Shown here: positions 11,070 through 22,400 of the stretch, piece by piece
How the letters are laid out: every line of letters begins with the position of its first letter
Position numbering within the stretch: the first letter of the stretch is position 1
From: Brasenia schreberi
Lineage: Eukaryota; Streptophyta; Magnoliopsida; Nymphaeales; Cabombaceae
DNA length: 64,000 bases
Direction of reading: 5' to 3'
NCBI GenBank assembly: GCA_036023115.1
Contig: JAYKKT010000074.1
Location: forward strand, 7,704,001 to 7,768,000
Made by a program: the position numbers and the translations under genes
The notes under the pieces: model-generated
What the model was told of the DNA's origin: nothing
What the model saw: the letters and a program-made list of their open reading frames with translations, nothing else
Databases searched by the model: none

Positions 11070-12554
11070 TGTTTATGATGATTGTATGTTGTTTATTTAT
11101 ATATGTAATCCTACGATTTTTCACAGCAATTCCTTCTCAATAGTGACTAAGAATCCACAGCACATACAACTTAGTGTGGGAAAAGGCTTGGCTTTGGTCA
11201 TGGGCTTGCTTTCCTTGAAATGCAATTCGTTTCGACTGTGGTGAAAATTCAGGGAATTGACCTAACATTGTTACAACTGTTCTATAAAATTAAGCACGTG
11301 ATGAAAGCCCCATAATCTATTATTTCTTTGACATATCTCAGTATCCTCTTTTGAACTTGGAAATCAGAATCACTTCGATGGGATTGAAAACTGGTGCAAA
11401 AAGATGGCTCAGGGAACTTTGTATTTTGGTAGACAGGAGAGTCGAAATGGGTTTACGAACACTTACTACGGTTTCCTGATGTAAATCTCTTGCACACTGA
11501 GCCTATCATGGGGAAGAGCCTCATCAATTCAAGTTAAAGATATTGATGAAGCTTGCAGAGACTGAGCTTTAATGGAGTCTCATAATTTTCTGGCTCAAGA
11601 ACCTATCTGTATGCTCAGTTCTGTAATTAAGCTAACGAACAGGAAATAATTGGGACCCAAGCCTTTAAGCAATGAATGCATGCCTCATGTGGCGAGAAGC
11701 ATCTTGTCAAACAGCCAAAGTTTGCAGCCAGACTTAATCTGTTCCACTTTCTTGCAAATTGGCTTCTTTGTATGATAATGCAGCTGCATGATGTAAATAC
11801 GTTTGTCCAAATAAATAGTTAGAAAAATCAGTGCGATATAAAGTTTTGGACATTTGAAGAGGGAGCTGCATAGCGCTCTCATGAAGAACAGATGATGAAA
11901 ACTTTGAAAGAAGGAGAGGCCCCCAAATTGTTGCGGAAAGGGGTAAAACATGTTATCTCATTTGTTTTTGTTAGAGGCAAGTAGCACATGATAAATAACG
12001 ACTAAGAATCTACTATTTAGTTTCTTTAGTTTATAACGGTATTTTGTTTTAAATTCAAATCTCTTGATCTTAAGTGGATTTAATAGTGTGTGCATGAAAT
12101 GTGCTCGTTCTCTTTCTCTATCTATCTATATATTGCTAAATGCATAATCTCTTTGTGCATAAACATACTCACCATTTGATTGGTATGACTAATAATAGAT
12201 ATTTGAATTAAAAGTATTATCACTTTTTTATATTTTTACATTTAATATACTATATACATTAAATAGTTTTTATTTTTATAATCTCAAACGTTCATATCAA
12301 AGATCAAACCGTCAAAAAATTTATACAAGATTATACAATAAAAAGAATATTTTTAATGTATAATTGATATGATCAACGACAGAGATTCTAATTTAAAAAG
12401 TAAAAGGTACAAAAAAGTAAATGGTACAAATGTATATTTTAAATTGCATTAAATATTATTATTTTATCATCATCTCAACCATTCATAGATCAAAAGTTTG
12501 AAATGATAAAATGGATTTGCGTATGAATGGTTGTGCTCATAAACTTCTCTTTAT
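11070..12554. other. intergenic, AT-rich
   Basis: No gene. At 11145-11200 (+) a heavily decayed match to the RTE LINE 3' end is visible (AAGAATCCA.. TGTGGGAAAAGGCTTGG). 12050-12540 is very AT-rich and may hold an old MITE, but I could not find convincing terminal repeats. Confidence 0.4.
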
Positions 12555-12576
12555 TATATATATATATATATATATA

Positions 12577-15500
12577 ACTCCGCCCATGTAAGGGATCACC
12601 CTTGCATTGCCGGTCCCAAGCTCGGATAAAAAAGGAGGGTTGTGTTAGGCTTCCGACAGCTAGCAGAAAATTTTGTCGGATTTTTATAACATGGATTACA
12701 AAAATTATGAGCATTATTTTGGGGGGTCCCTGCCTAAAGATGTGTTGCAGAGCCCGAATGCAGTAATAAGTAAGCAAGGGCCACTACATTTTCGCCCGAA
12801 TGTAGTGAATTAATTGCATAGAGGGTTTTCACATCTTGGACGGGTGTGGGTAAAAAAGTTAGTCCCGCTACATTGCCGTCCGAATATAGTGAATAATTTT
12901 TAGAGAGGGTCTTCACATTTTGAATATGGACAGATGTGAGGGGGTAAGGAAGCTAGTCTTAGATAATAAGATTCGTATGGGTTCTTGGAATATCAGAACA
13001 TTATCCGGTAAGCTAATGGAGGTGGTAGATACTATGATTCGGAGAAAGATTCATATTCTATATTTACAGGATACATGTTTTAAATTATGGTACTCAGGTA
13101 AAGAAAATGCTCGAAACAGAGTTGGTATTATCATAAATAAAGATTTAAAGGATAGTATAGTGGACATACAACGATATGGTGATCGAATCATGATGTTGAA
13201 ATTAGTATTAGGAGCAGAAGTTTTGAATATAGTTTGTGCTTACACACCCCAAGTAGGACTATAAGATAGTATAAAGACAGCTTTTTGGAAAGAGTTAGAT
13301 AAGGTGATTCAAAAGATTCTACAAAGAGAGATGATTTGTTTAGGAGGAGACTTAAATGGACATATTGGTAAAGAGGCATTAGGATATCAAGAGATTCATG
13401 AAAACTTTGGTGTTGGGGATATAAATGAGGAAGGTAGAGAGATTTTAAATTTTGCTATGGCATTTGATCTCTTTATAGTCAATACAATCTTACTTATAAG
13501 AGTGGCTTATTACAAACACAAATTGATTATTTTATTTGTAGAAAAAAAAGATAGAGCGTATTGTAAAGATTGCAAGGTAATTCTAGGAGAAAGCTTAACC
13601 ACCCAATATCGACTTTTAGTTATAGATTTACAAATAAAAAAATGGATAAAGAAGAAAAGAGTGCATCGAGCTATTTGGACTAAATGGTGAAACCTCAAAA
13701 GCGAGAAAGAAGATATATTTAAACATAAAGTTCTTCAAAGAGATGTTTGGAATTATGTTGGTACACCCTATGATATGTGGAACAATATGGCTGTATATAT
13801 TAGGAAAGTGGCGAAAGATGTGTTAGATTTATCTAAGGGAGGTGTACCGGCACAAAAAGAAGTTTGGTGGTAGAGTGAAGTAGTGCAAAATAAAATCAAG
13901 GCAAAGAGGGCATGTTACAAATTACATTATGCTAATAAAACTAATGAAACTTTAGAGGCTTATAAGAAAGCAAAGAATGAAGTAAAAAAGGCAATAAGTG
14001 AAACTAAAGCTAAAATTTGAGAGGATTTATATAAAAAAACTCAACTCAAAAGAGGATGAAAGAGATATTTTTAGGATAGCGAGAGCTAGATATTAGAAAA
14101 CTAAATATCTTAATTATGTTAGATGCATCAAGGATGAGGATGAAAAAATTCTAGTAACAAATGATGATATAAGAAATAGATGGAAAAACTATTTTTATAA
14201 GCTTTTTAATGAAAATAAAGATGTTAGTATTAGCTTAGGAGAGTTAGCCAAATCAGAAAAGTATATAAACCACAATTTTTACCTGCGTATTCAAAAGAAT
14301 GAAGTCAAAGAGGCTCTTAAACATATTAAGGGTGGTAAATCGGTAGGACTAAATAATATTTCCTATAAAAGTTTGGAAAATACTAGGAGAAATAGGAATC
14401 ACTTGACTCATAAGACTATTTAATGAAATATAGAAAAATCAAAAGTTACCCGAAGAATGGAGAGCAAGTATACTTATACTCATATATAAGAACAAGGGAG
14501 ACATTCAAAATTATCCAAATTATCGAGGTATCAAGATAATAAGCCATACTATGAAATTGTGGGAAAGAATTATTGAATGTAGGTTAAGACAATTATCAAG
14601 TACAACAGAGAATCCAAAAGCTTATGATAGGGTACCGAGAGAGGTTCTCTGGAGAACTTTAGAAAAAAGAGGTATCTCATTGGCATACATTAACCTTATA
14701 AGAGACATGTATAATGGTGCAAAAACATGTGTGAGTACTAATGAAGGAATGACACTTCTTTGAAGTTAATATTGGGTTACATTAAGGATCAACTTTAAGG
14801 CCATACTTATTTATAATGGTGATTGATGAGTTAACAAAACATATTCAAGATGAAGTACCTTGGTGTATGTTATTTGCAGATGACATTGTATTAGTGGAGG
14901 AGTCTAAGAAAAAAGTTAATAGAAAATTAGAATTATGGAGAGAAACATTAGAAAGCAAAGGCCTCCGACTTAGTAGAACAAAGACAGAATATATGGAATG
15001 TAAGTTTGATCATTTGGTTACCTCAGAAGACATAGAAATTAAAATTGGCACACATTGCATCCCCTAAAAGGAAAGTTTTAAATACCTAAGGTCAAATTTT
15101 CAGAGTGATGGAGATGTTACGCATAAAATTAATGTTGGTTGGTTAAAATGGAGAGGAACCATCAGGTATTGTTTGTGATAATAAGATACCATTAAAGTTA
15201 AAAGGTAAATATTATAGAGCAGCAATTAGGCCTGCCATTTTTTATGGTTCTGAGTGTTGAGCAGTTAATCATCAACATGTACAAAAGATGTTGAGATGGA
15301 TGAGTGGTAATAAAAGAAAAGACCGTATACATAATGAGGTTATTAAAAACAAATTAGGAGTGAAAGCAATAGAGGATAAAATGAGAGAATATCATTTAAG
15401 ATGGTTTGAACATATAAAAAGAAGGGTATGAAAAACTAAATTTGGAAAGTATTAAAAGAGCTAGAGAACGACCACAAAAGTGTTGGAAAGAAACAATAAA

Positions 15501-15617
15501 GAATGATCTAGCTTATTGTGAGTTAACTGCTAATATGGCACACGATAGGGATATGTGGAAACAAAGAATCCATGTAGTCGATCCCATCTAGTATAGGAAA
15601 AGGCTTAGTTGTTGTTA
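12577..15617 (+). mobile_element. RTE-clade LINE, near full length, decayed
   Basis: The left end (ACTCCGCCCATGTAAGGG) is the conserved leader of plant RTE elements. An endonuclease follows (about 12965-13400: GSWNIRTLSGK, AYTPQVGL, GGDLNGHIG), then reverse transcriptase with the catalytic FADDIVLV at about 14875, then the C-terminal region [26 protein letters not shown]. The end is the conserved CATGTAGTCGATCCCATCTA..AAAAGGCTTAGTTGTTGTT tail. The single expected long frame is broken many times (stops at 13264, 13690 and 14763, plus frameshifts), so it cannot be autonomous. (TA)n runs flank both ends. Confidence 0.85.
12920..15067 (+). pseudogene. RTE endonuclease-reverse transcriptase, broken
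   Basis: Fragments in several frames together follow the order of one RTE polyprotein: apurinic-type endonuclease (12920-13264 and 13304-13690), then reverse transcriptase fingers/palm (14551-14763), then FADDIVLVEESK palm core and thumb (14816-15067). In functional elements this enzyme nicks the target and copies the RNA in place. Here multiple stops and frameshifts separate the domains, so no full product is possible. Confidence 0.8.
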
Positions 15618-15641
15618 TATATATATATATATATATATATT
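15616..15641. repeat. (TA)n microsatellite at LINE 3' junction
   Basis: About 13 TA units directly after the LINE (TTG)n tail. A matching (TA)n run at 12555-12576 precedes the LINE 5' end. The pair may be the duplicated, TA-rich target site. Confidence 0.85.
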
Positions 15642-15874
15642 ATTCATGATCAAATACCATTGCAATCCCAAAAGCAAGCATTACTAAGTTGAGTTTGGTG
15701 ACGAAGTTTTGGAGTCATCATATGCTAACTCGATCTTCCCTTTACACTTTTAACTCAAAATACAAAGATTATATCTTATCACTTCCTCCCAATACTTCTG
15801 AGCCCTCAATAAGAATGTTTGATATTTGATGGTTCTCGCTTCAGCCTTCCCACTATTCCAAAAAAATAGAACCT

Positions 15875-15884
15875 TATTTATACA
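15875..15884 (+). promoter_or_regulatory. candidate TATA box of the DHHC gene
   Basis: TTATTTATAC lies about 340 bp upstream of the ATG at 16223, which would give a 5' leader of roughly 300 bases. Based on motif and position only. Confidence 0.25.
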
Positions 15885-16222
15885 TCTGTTTCTGTTGGTT
15901 TCAGGTCAAACCTGAGCTATCGTGGGCGAAACGATACTTGCATCTGACGTGTTGGACTCGTGTTGACCCAACCCGGGCCTTATTCTGGGATGCAGAAACC
16001 TTGGGGACTGACGTAGCAACCACGCAAACGGCGTTTCAGGTTCCTTACGTTCGGTTGAAGCAGAGAAGAAACGCAGAAGCCTTGCCAAAGCCTCTTTGTC
16101 CGACTCGCATCGGGGCCTCTGCCGACAGAGGGCTGCCCGACTTGGTCGACCTGGCTTCGGACGTTTGGAAGCGGCTGTTCCGGACGACGAGGCCGGCATA
16201 TAGCGTCCTTCGCCGGAAACGG

Positions 16223-16420
16223 ATGGTGGGGATGGCCTGCAACGTTTTTAGATTCTGTTCCGGCTTGCGCGTACTTGGTTACCTCATGATCCTCCTAGTC
16301 GCTGCCATCGTCTTCATCTCTTACTACGCGGTCATCATCGTCGAATGCGGATCCTTCCTCCGGCACGGCGGCTCCGAGTCCGCTCTCGCCCTTGTCATCA
16401 TCGCCGTCTTCCATTTGTTG
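16223..16420 (+). CDS. DHHC gene exon 1
   Basis: 66 codons ending after HLL, with donor GTAATT. It encodes the first membrane segment ([20 protein letters not shown]) and most of the second. The open frame continues upstream without a stop to an ATG at 15938, but family similarity begins only at 16223. Confidence 0.85.
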
Positions 16421-19400
16421 GTAATTTCGCATCCTTCCTCTAAATCTTTGTCTCAATCTCGCTACATTTATAGACAAGGAAAATTTTGTATCGTTCATCC
16501 TTCTTCTTGATGGTTCTTGGCATTTCCTTTTATGAGTAGTGCATGTATGGAATAATCAGTCGCTGACTTAATATACTGCCCAGATTGAACCACTACCTAA
16601 TACTGCTTTATGGGGACGAATTCAGGCTTAATATGCAAATTTGAACTTGTAGCAGAATGCTTGCTATTCGCCGAAGTTATGTTATGTTTCCTTCTTCTGG
16701 TGTTGAATGGATGTATCGGTTTGAAGCTTGGGTATTGAATTTGGACGTAATGCACTAGGTGGGTATGTTTTAGCTGTTTATTTGGTTGACGCTCTGCTCT
16801 ATTTCTGCGAAATTGAGCTTTCGTTACAAATTCTGCTTGTTGGCAGAAGCTTGTTTTGTTGGATCTTAAGCGGGTGACTGGAATTAGTTGCTCTGCTGAT
16901 TGTCCACAGGGAGAACAATTTACTAAGACATGTAATCTGATCAAACTGCGGGTACGTAGTAAGTGGAACAAGTTTTAGCTAGTTATATGGATCTTACATG
17001 TACACTACAGTGATACGGTATAGCCGCTATATATATAGGGCATTGGTTGGGGGGTCGGCCTTGTATGAGAAGTCTGGAGTTTGCTACCCATCTGCATCTG
17101 TTTGGGGAATTCCTGGGCTAAAGCATTCTTATAAAGAAAACAACGAGAAAGTGAGCCATGTCTTCTGAAACTGCTGATAGCTGGGAGACCTTAACCAGCA
17201 GAAGATACAGATAATGAAAATTAGCTTATTTTACTGCCAGATTTAACGAGCTCAAGCTCATGAGCAGTCCAAAATCCAAACTAAATGAATTGGCAGGGGC
17301 TCAAGTGGATTATCTCAGAGGTGGTGATTGTAGTTGAACTCTAAACTGTGGGGGTGAGCTTAATGCAGCTTAAGAAAAGAAGAACTCTCATATGAGAACC
17401 TGGAAGTAATAGATTGTGTGCCAAATTTATAGTATATTATGTGATATACAATACTATCCGACCCCGTCTAGTATGGAAAAAGGCTTAGTTGTTGTTGTTG
17501 TTGTATGTGATATACAATACGTGAAATATTTTAAGATGGTTTGGACACATGAAAAGAGGACCAAAGGAACTCTGATAAGAAGGTATAAGAAACTTGATGG
17601 TGAAACTGTTAAAAGAGAGAAAGACAAGAATATGTGGAGTATATTATTATCATGGCACAGGATTGAGCTCTATTGAAACAAAGAATCCATGTAGCCAACC
17701 CCATCTAGTATGGAAAAGGCTTAGCTTTTATTGTACAATATGTGAAATATTTATAGTTTCACAATGACCTTAAAAAATGAACCTGTGAAACAAACGTTAT
17801 GCATACCTGACCATGTGGCCTGTTTTCCAAAATAGAATGAACACCTTACAAGCTGAACGCCAGCCAGACCACAAGTGGTTCATCCATTCTCAACCCTTCT
17901 GTTGGGAAAAAGTTTTTCCATACTTAAAGTTATCTACTGTCAAAGTATCAACTGCCTAACCTGGCATTGTCAATGTTGATCATTTTGACCCAAATATTCT
18001 CTGTCTGAATAACATTACGGGAGGCACTGTGTGGCCCAATAATGTAAATAAGATCTATCATACTAGTATCATATACTATAGGAAGCAAGGCACTGTATCC
18101 TGATGGAAGAAATACGATTCTAATCTGCATCAACAGTCAAGAAATAGATTGGATAAGATGCCTATGAAAGTGGAACACATAGATATGGCATTTGCAGCAG
18201 CTAGATATTCGGGCAAAGTGCCCACAGTTGTAGCTTAACAGCAACAACTAAGCCTTTTCCCATACTAGATGGGGTCAGCAGAGTTGTAGCTTACAGTTAC
18301 CAAATTTTTTCCTTCTCAAGTTTTACCATTTAGTCAGATTTATGCATTTGTGCTCTTAAGAATTGAATTTCGTTAACAGAATGGGAACTGTATGTTGCAG
18401 CTTTTTATGTTGTTGTGGAGCTATTTCATAGTGGTCTTCACAGATCCTGGTTCTGTTCCACAAAATTGGCAGCCTTTAGCAGAGGAAAATCCTGAATCTA
18501 CAGGTTCACCAGCCTCTGCAGAGTGTGTAAGTGTAGAAAACCGGTCACCTGTGTGGTCTCCATCTGGTGAGACAGCTCAAAGATCGGGAGTACGCTTTTG
18601 CAACAGCTGCCAGAATTTTAAGCCACCTCGCTGCCATCATTGCTCTATTTGTATGACATTATTTTCTTCTTACTTCAAACATGGATTTAGTTATCTCTCA
18701 TCTTTATTTTTGTCCTGCCATTTATTATTCAATAATTTATGCAATTTTCTGAATATGATATCCTGACCGATTATAGAAGTTCAATTTGGTGCTAGAGGTC
18801 ATTTTTAACTATTTCATCACATGGATATTTGAGAAAACGATCTTATAGACTGTTTACCATTTTACAAGTTTCAAGCTTGGATATACCAGTACCATCATTC
18901 AGTATGGTATTTATGGAAAACGATCTTATACACTGTCTACCTTTTAACAGGGGTATAAAGATTTAGGAGTACACCATAACTAAAAAGGAAATGACAACAA
19001 CAACAACAACAACAACTAAGCCTTTTCCCATACTAGACAGGGTCGGCTATAAAAAGGAAATGACGGATGAAATAAAACAATCAAATAAAGTAGAACTTAC
19101 AAACTTGGTGTAGATTGGAGACAAACCATCCAATCTGCAACTCGACTCCAAGAGGGCTACATGCATCTGCTCTCTTTTTTTCTCTGCACTAATTAATGCT
19201 AAACCCTAGTGTCTTATTTATAATAGCGTTTTAACTTGAAAGACTAAAATACCCTTATTACTAATTACTTATTACATTTGTAACATAAGCAAACACGTGT
19301 TATTTCTTTAACACTCCCCCTTAAGTTGGGTGAAAGATATTACAAACACCCAACTTAGATAAATTGTCTTTAAGCTTTCGGCTGATAGTAGCTTTAGTAA

Positions 19401-22400
19401 GAAAGTCTTTGCTTCTCTGATTTGACATATTCCAGTTTGAATTCTTTGTTTGAGATCTTCTCCCGAATGAAGTGACAATCAATCTTCACATGCTTAGTTC
19501 GTTCCTGATAGACTGGATTTGAAGGCATCTGAATAGCTACACTACTGTCACAATATAGAGAAATAGGTTTGTATCAAAGGAAATCCCAACTCATAAATTA
19601 ATGAAGAAACCCACTTTCCTTCACATATAGCTTGGGCAACGGGTCTATATTCAGCTTCTGCAGTCAACAATAGTTTGTTTTTTGCTTTTCTAGAAAATCA
19701 AATTGCCACTAAGTAGTGAACTAGGTTATGATTTATGATCTATGGGATCATCGCCATGATCGCATCGTATACGTGACGCAGCCTCCAAGCGAAGAGGCCG
19801 ATGGAAATAAAATATTACGAAACATCAGATTCTAGATATCACAAAATACTTAAGAATAAATGCCTAATGAATTGTAGTAGGAGAAGCAACAACCGATCGA
19901 CAATATAACAACATATGCAATATCTAGATGAGTAATAGTAAAGGTATACCAAGCTCCCAACAATAAAGTACAGACATAAAGTAGGATCGACACGGCGTAA
20001 ATCATCGAAAAGAAGAATACTTTTTTTTGCATCTCTAATGAGGGAGTATTCTACACCATTATTCAATAAGTCTAGCTCACTCAAGAATATCTACAACATA
20101 TTTCGATTGAGAAAGAAGATAACCTCTCAAGGAGTAGGCCACCTCAATACCCAAGAAATAGTGGAGTCTCCCGAGATCTTTCAAGTCAAATAATTTGTGA
20201 AGATTTTGTTTTAATACCAGTATCTCTTCGATATCATCACCCGTCACTATTATATCATCCACATAGACCGCAAGAATAGATAGCTTTGAATTTCTCTTAA
20301 AAAATATAGTATGATCATTTATACACCTACGATATCCCAAACTGCAAACTGCATCACCGAATTTTTTAAACCAAGTTCGGAGTGATTATTTCAGTCAGTG
20401 TTGTCTGACGCGTATCGTATCGTGTATCGTTGGGCTCCACGATACGGGCGTATCATATCGTATCGTATCGTATCGTACTTTCATATTAAAATAATATAAA
20501 AATTAATTAAAAATAAATAAAAATTAGTAAAAAATCAAAAAAATCAGGAACAAATCAGGAAAAATATGATAATTGCTTTAAATTCATATAATGTAAGTTT
20601 AGTACCATTCAACATTGAACAATTGCATCCAAATTTACATATTTTGAATCCAAACAATAAAATACATACATAGTTTACACTTTACTATACACTACAGTTA
20701 CAACTTACACATAATGTTACATTTTACAAATTGTAATCAGGATCATCAACTAAATAATCTTCATCTTCTCCTTGTTGCAGATCCTCATCATCGTCATCAG
20801 CCACGCCCACACCTTCTTCTTCAAAATCAAATTCTTCATCTCCATAATGTTGTTGCGCTCCTTCCAAATTAATCCTGGCAACGTCTTCTTCTGTTAGGAG
20901 GGCATTTTCTTCAGTGTCTTCCATAACCCAATCTTTTAATATATCAAAATTATCCAAACTTATTGGATCAAACTGACTTTCTTCGCTATTTACTTTTTTT
21001 AATTGCCTACGACACAAACAAAGATAAACAATTAGTAAGTAATATTAACAATTGAAAACTGAAGTTAAATAATATTGAATTGAAAATTTGAAAGTAATAC
21101 AACATTACCTTTCACGAAGGCGCATGTTACAACGAATATAAACCAAATCATTAAGCCTTTTATGTTTCAACCTGTTGTGCTTTTTTGTATGGATGTGTTA
21201 AAAAACACTCCAATTTCTTTCACAACCTGTTGCACTACAGGTTTGGCTTAAGACTCTGACTGTAAAATCTCTAAGGTTTGGACAATCACTTCCAAACTTG
21301 TTCCACCAAACATCTGTAAAAAAAATATAAATATTAGAGACATAATAATCCACAGAAATGTAAGATGCAACTTAAATATGAAAATAAACAATGTACCTAG
21401 ATGCATCGTAGAGTGGTTGCAAATTGTAACAGGCAAACCCATCAAGTGAAGAGCATTATCATATATCTCCATCTCTCGATGTATCGCATATGCTATGCTC
21501 TCATCAGGGACTAATCTGTCGATGCATTCAATGATTCCTCGATTAACCTCATCCTCCCTTTTAAAGGTTGCTGAGTACCTCAATGATGGGTTTAGATAGT
21601 AGGCTGCTGCATGAATAGGCTGATGCAATTGTTTATTCCATCTACTATTAATTATTTTCCACACGGGCATATAATCTTTTTTTTTCCATTAAAGTTATTT
21701 CTGATCGCTTCTTTTGCCCTGTCCATGGCTTCATAAAGGTAGCCCATAGATGGTTTCTCCTCGCTGTCAGCCAATCTCAAAACTTTCACTAAAGGACAAG
21801 TAATTTTCAATAATCTGATACATGCATTCCAAAATGAACTTCTAAAAACCGTTTATGCAATCTCATTTAACTTTCTGTTCCTTCTGTTTTGAGGCAACTC
21901 TGCAAATTGTTGCCACTCATCTGAGTAGAACATTCTCTTTAAAGCTTGCTTCTGTCTCAAAATACTATGTACAGATAAGAAGTTTGTTGCGAACCGAGTT
22001 GAAGCTGTGCGAAGAAGCTCTGCACCTTCTGTGTATCTCCTCATCATACATAAAACAAATGCATGGTTGTAAATGAATTTTGTAATATCTTGGCAACACT
22101 CAGTTGTTGTCTTTATTTCATCCATCTCACCAATGTCCTCGAGGATGAGATCTAAACAATGGGCTGCACATGGTGTCCAGTAGAAAGTCCCATAAATATC
22201 ACCTAACTCCTTTCCAGCTGTTTTGTAGTTAGCTGCATTATCTGTAATCAATTGGACTACATTTTCTAGCCCAACCTCCTGTATAACCTTATCAAATTCC
22301 TCTCGTAGGATCTCTGCAGTGTGCCTCTTCTCTGACATATCTAGAGATCTCAAAAACATGAGTCATTTAGGTCAATATACAAGAAAGTTTAGCAATGTCC

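Noticed and set aside
12050..12540. Possible MITE from related phrases at both ends (TTTGTGCATAAAC.. and TGTGCTCATAAAC)
   Set aside because: The phrases are in direct, not inverted, orientation and do not extend into terminal repeats.
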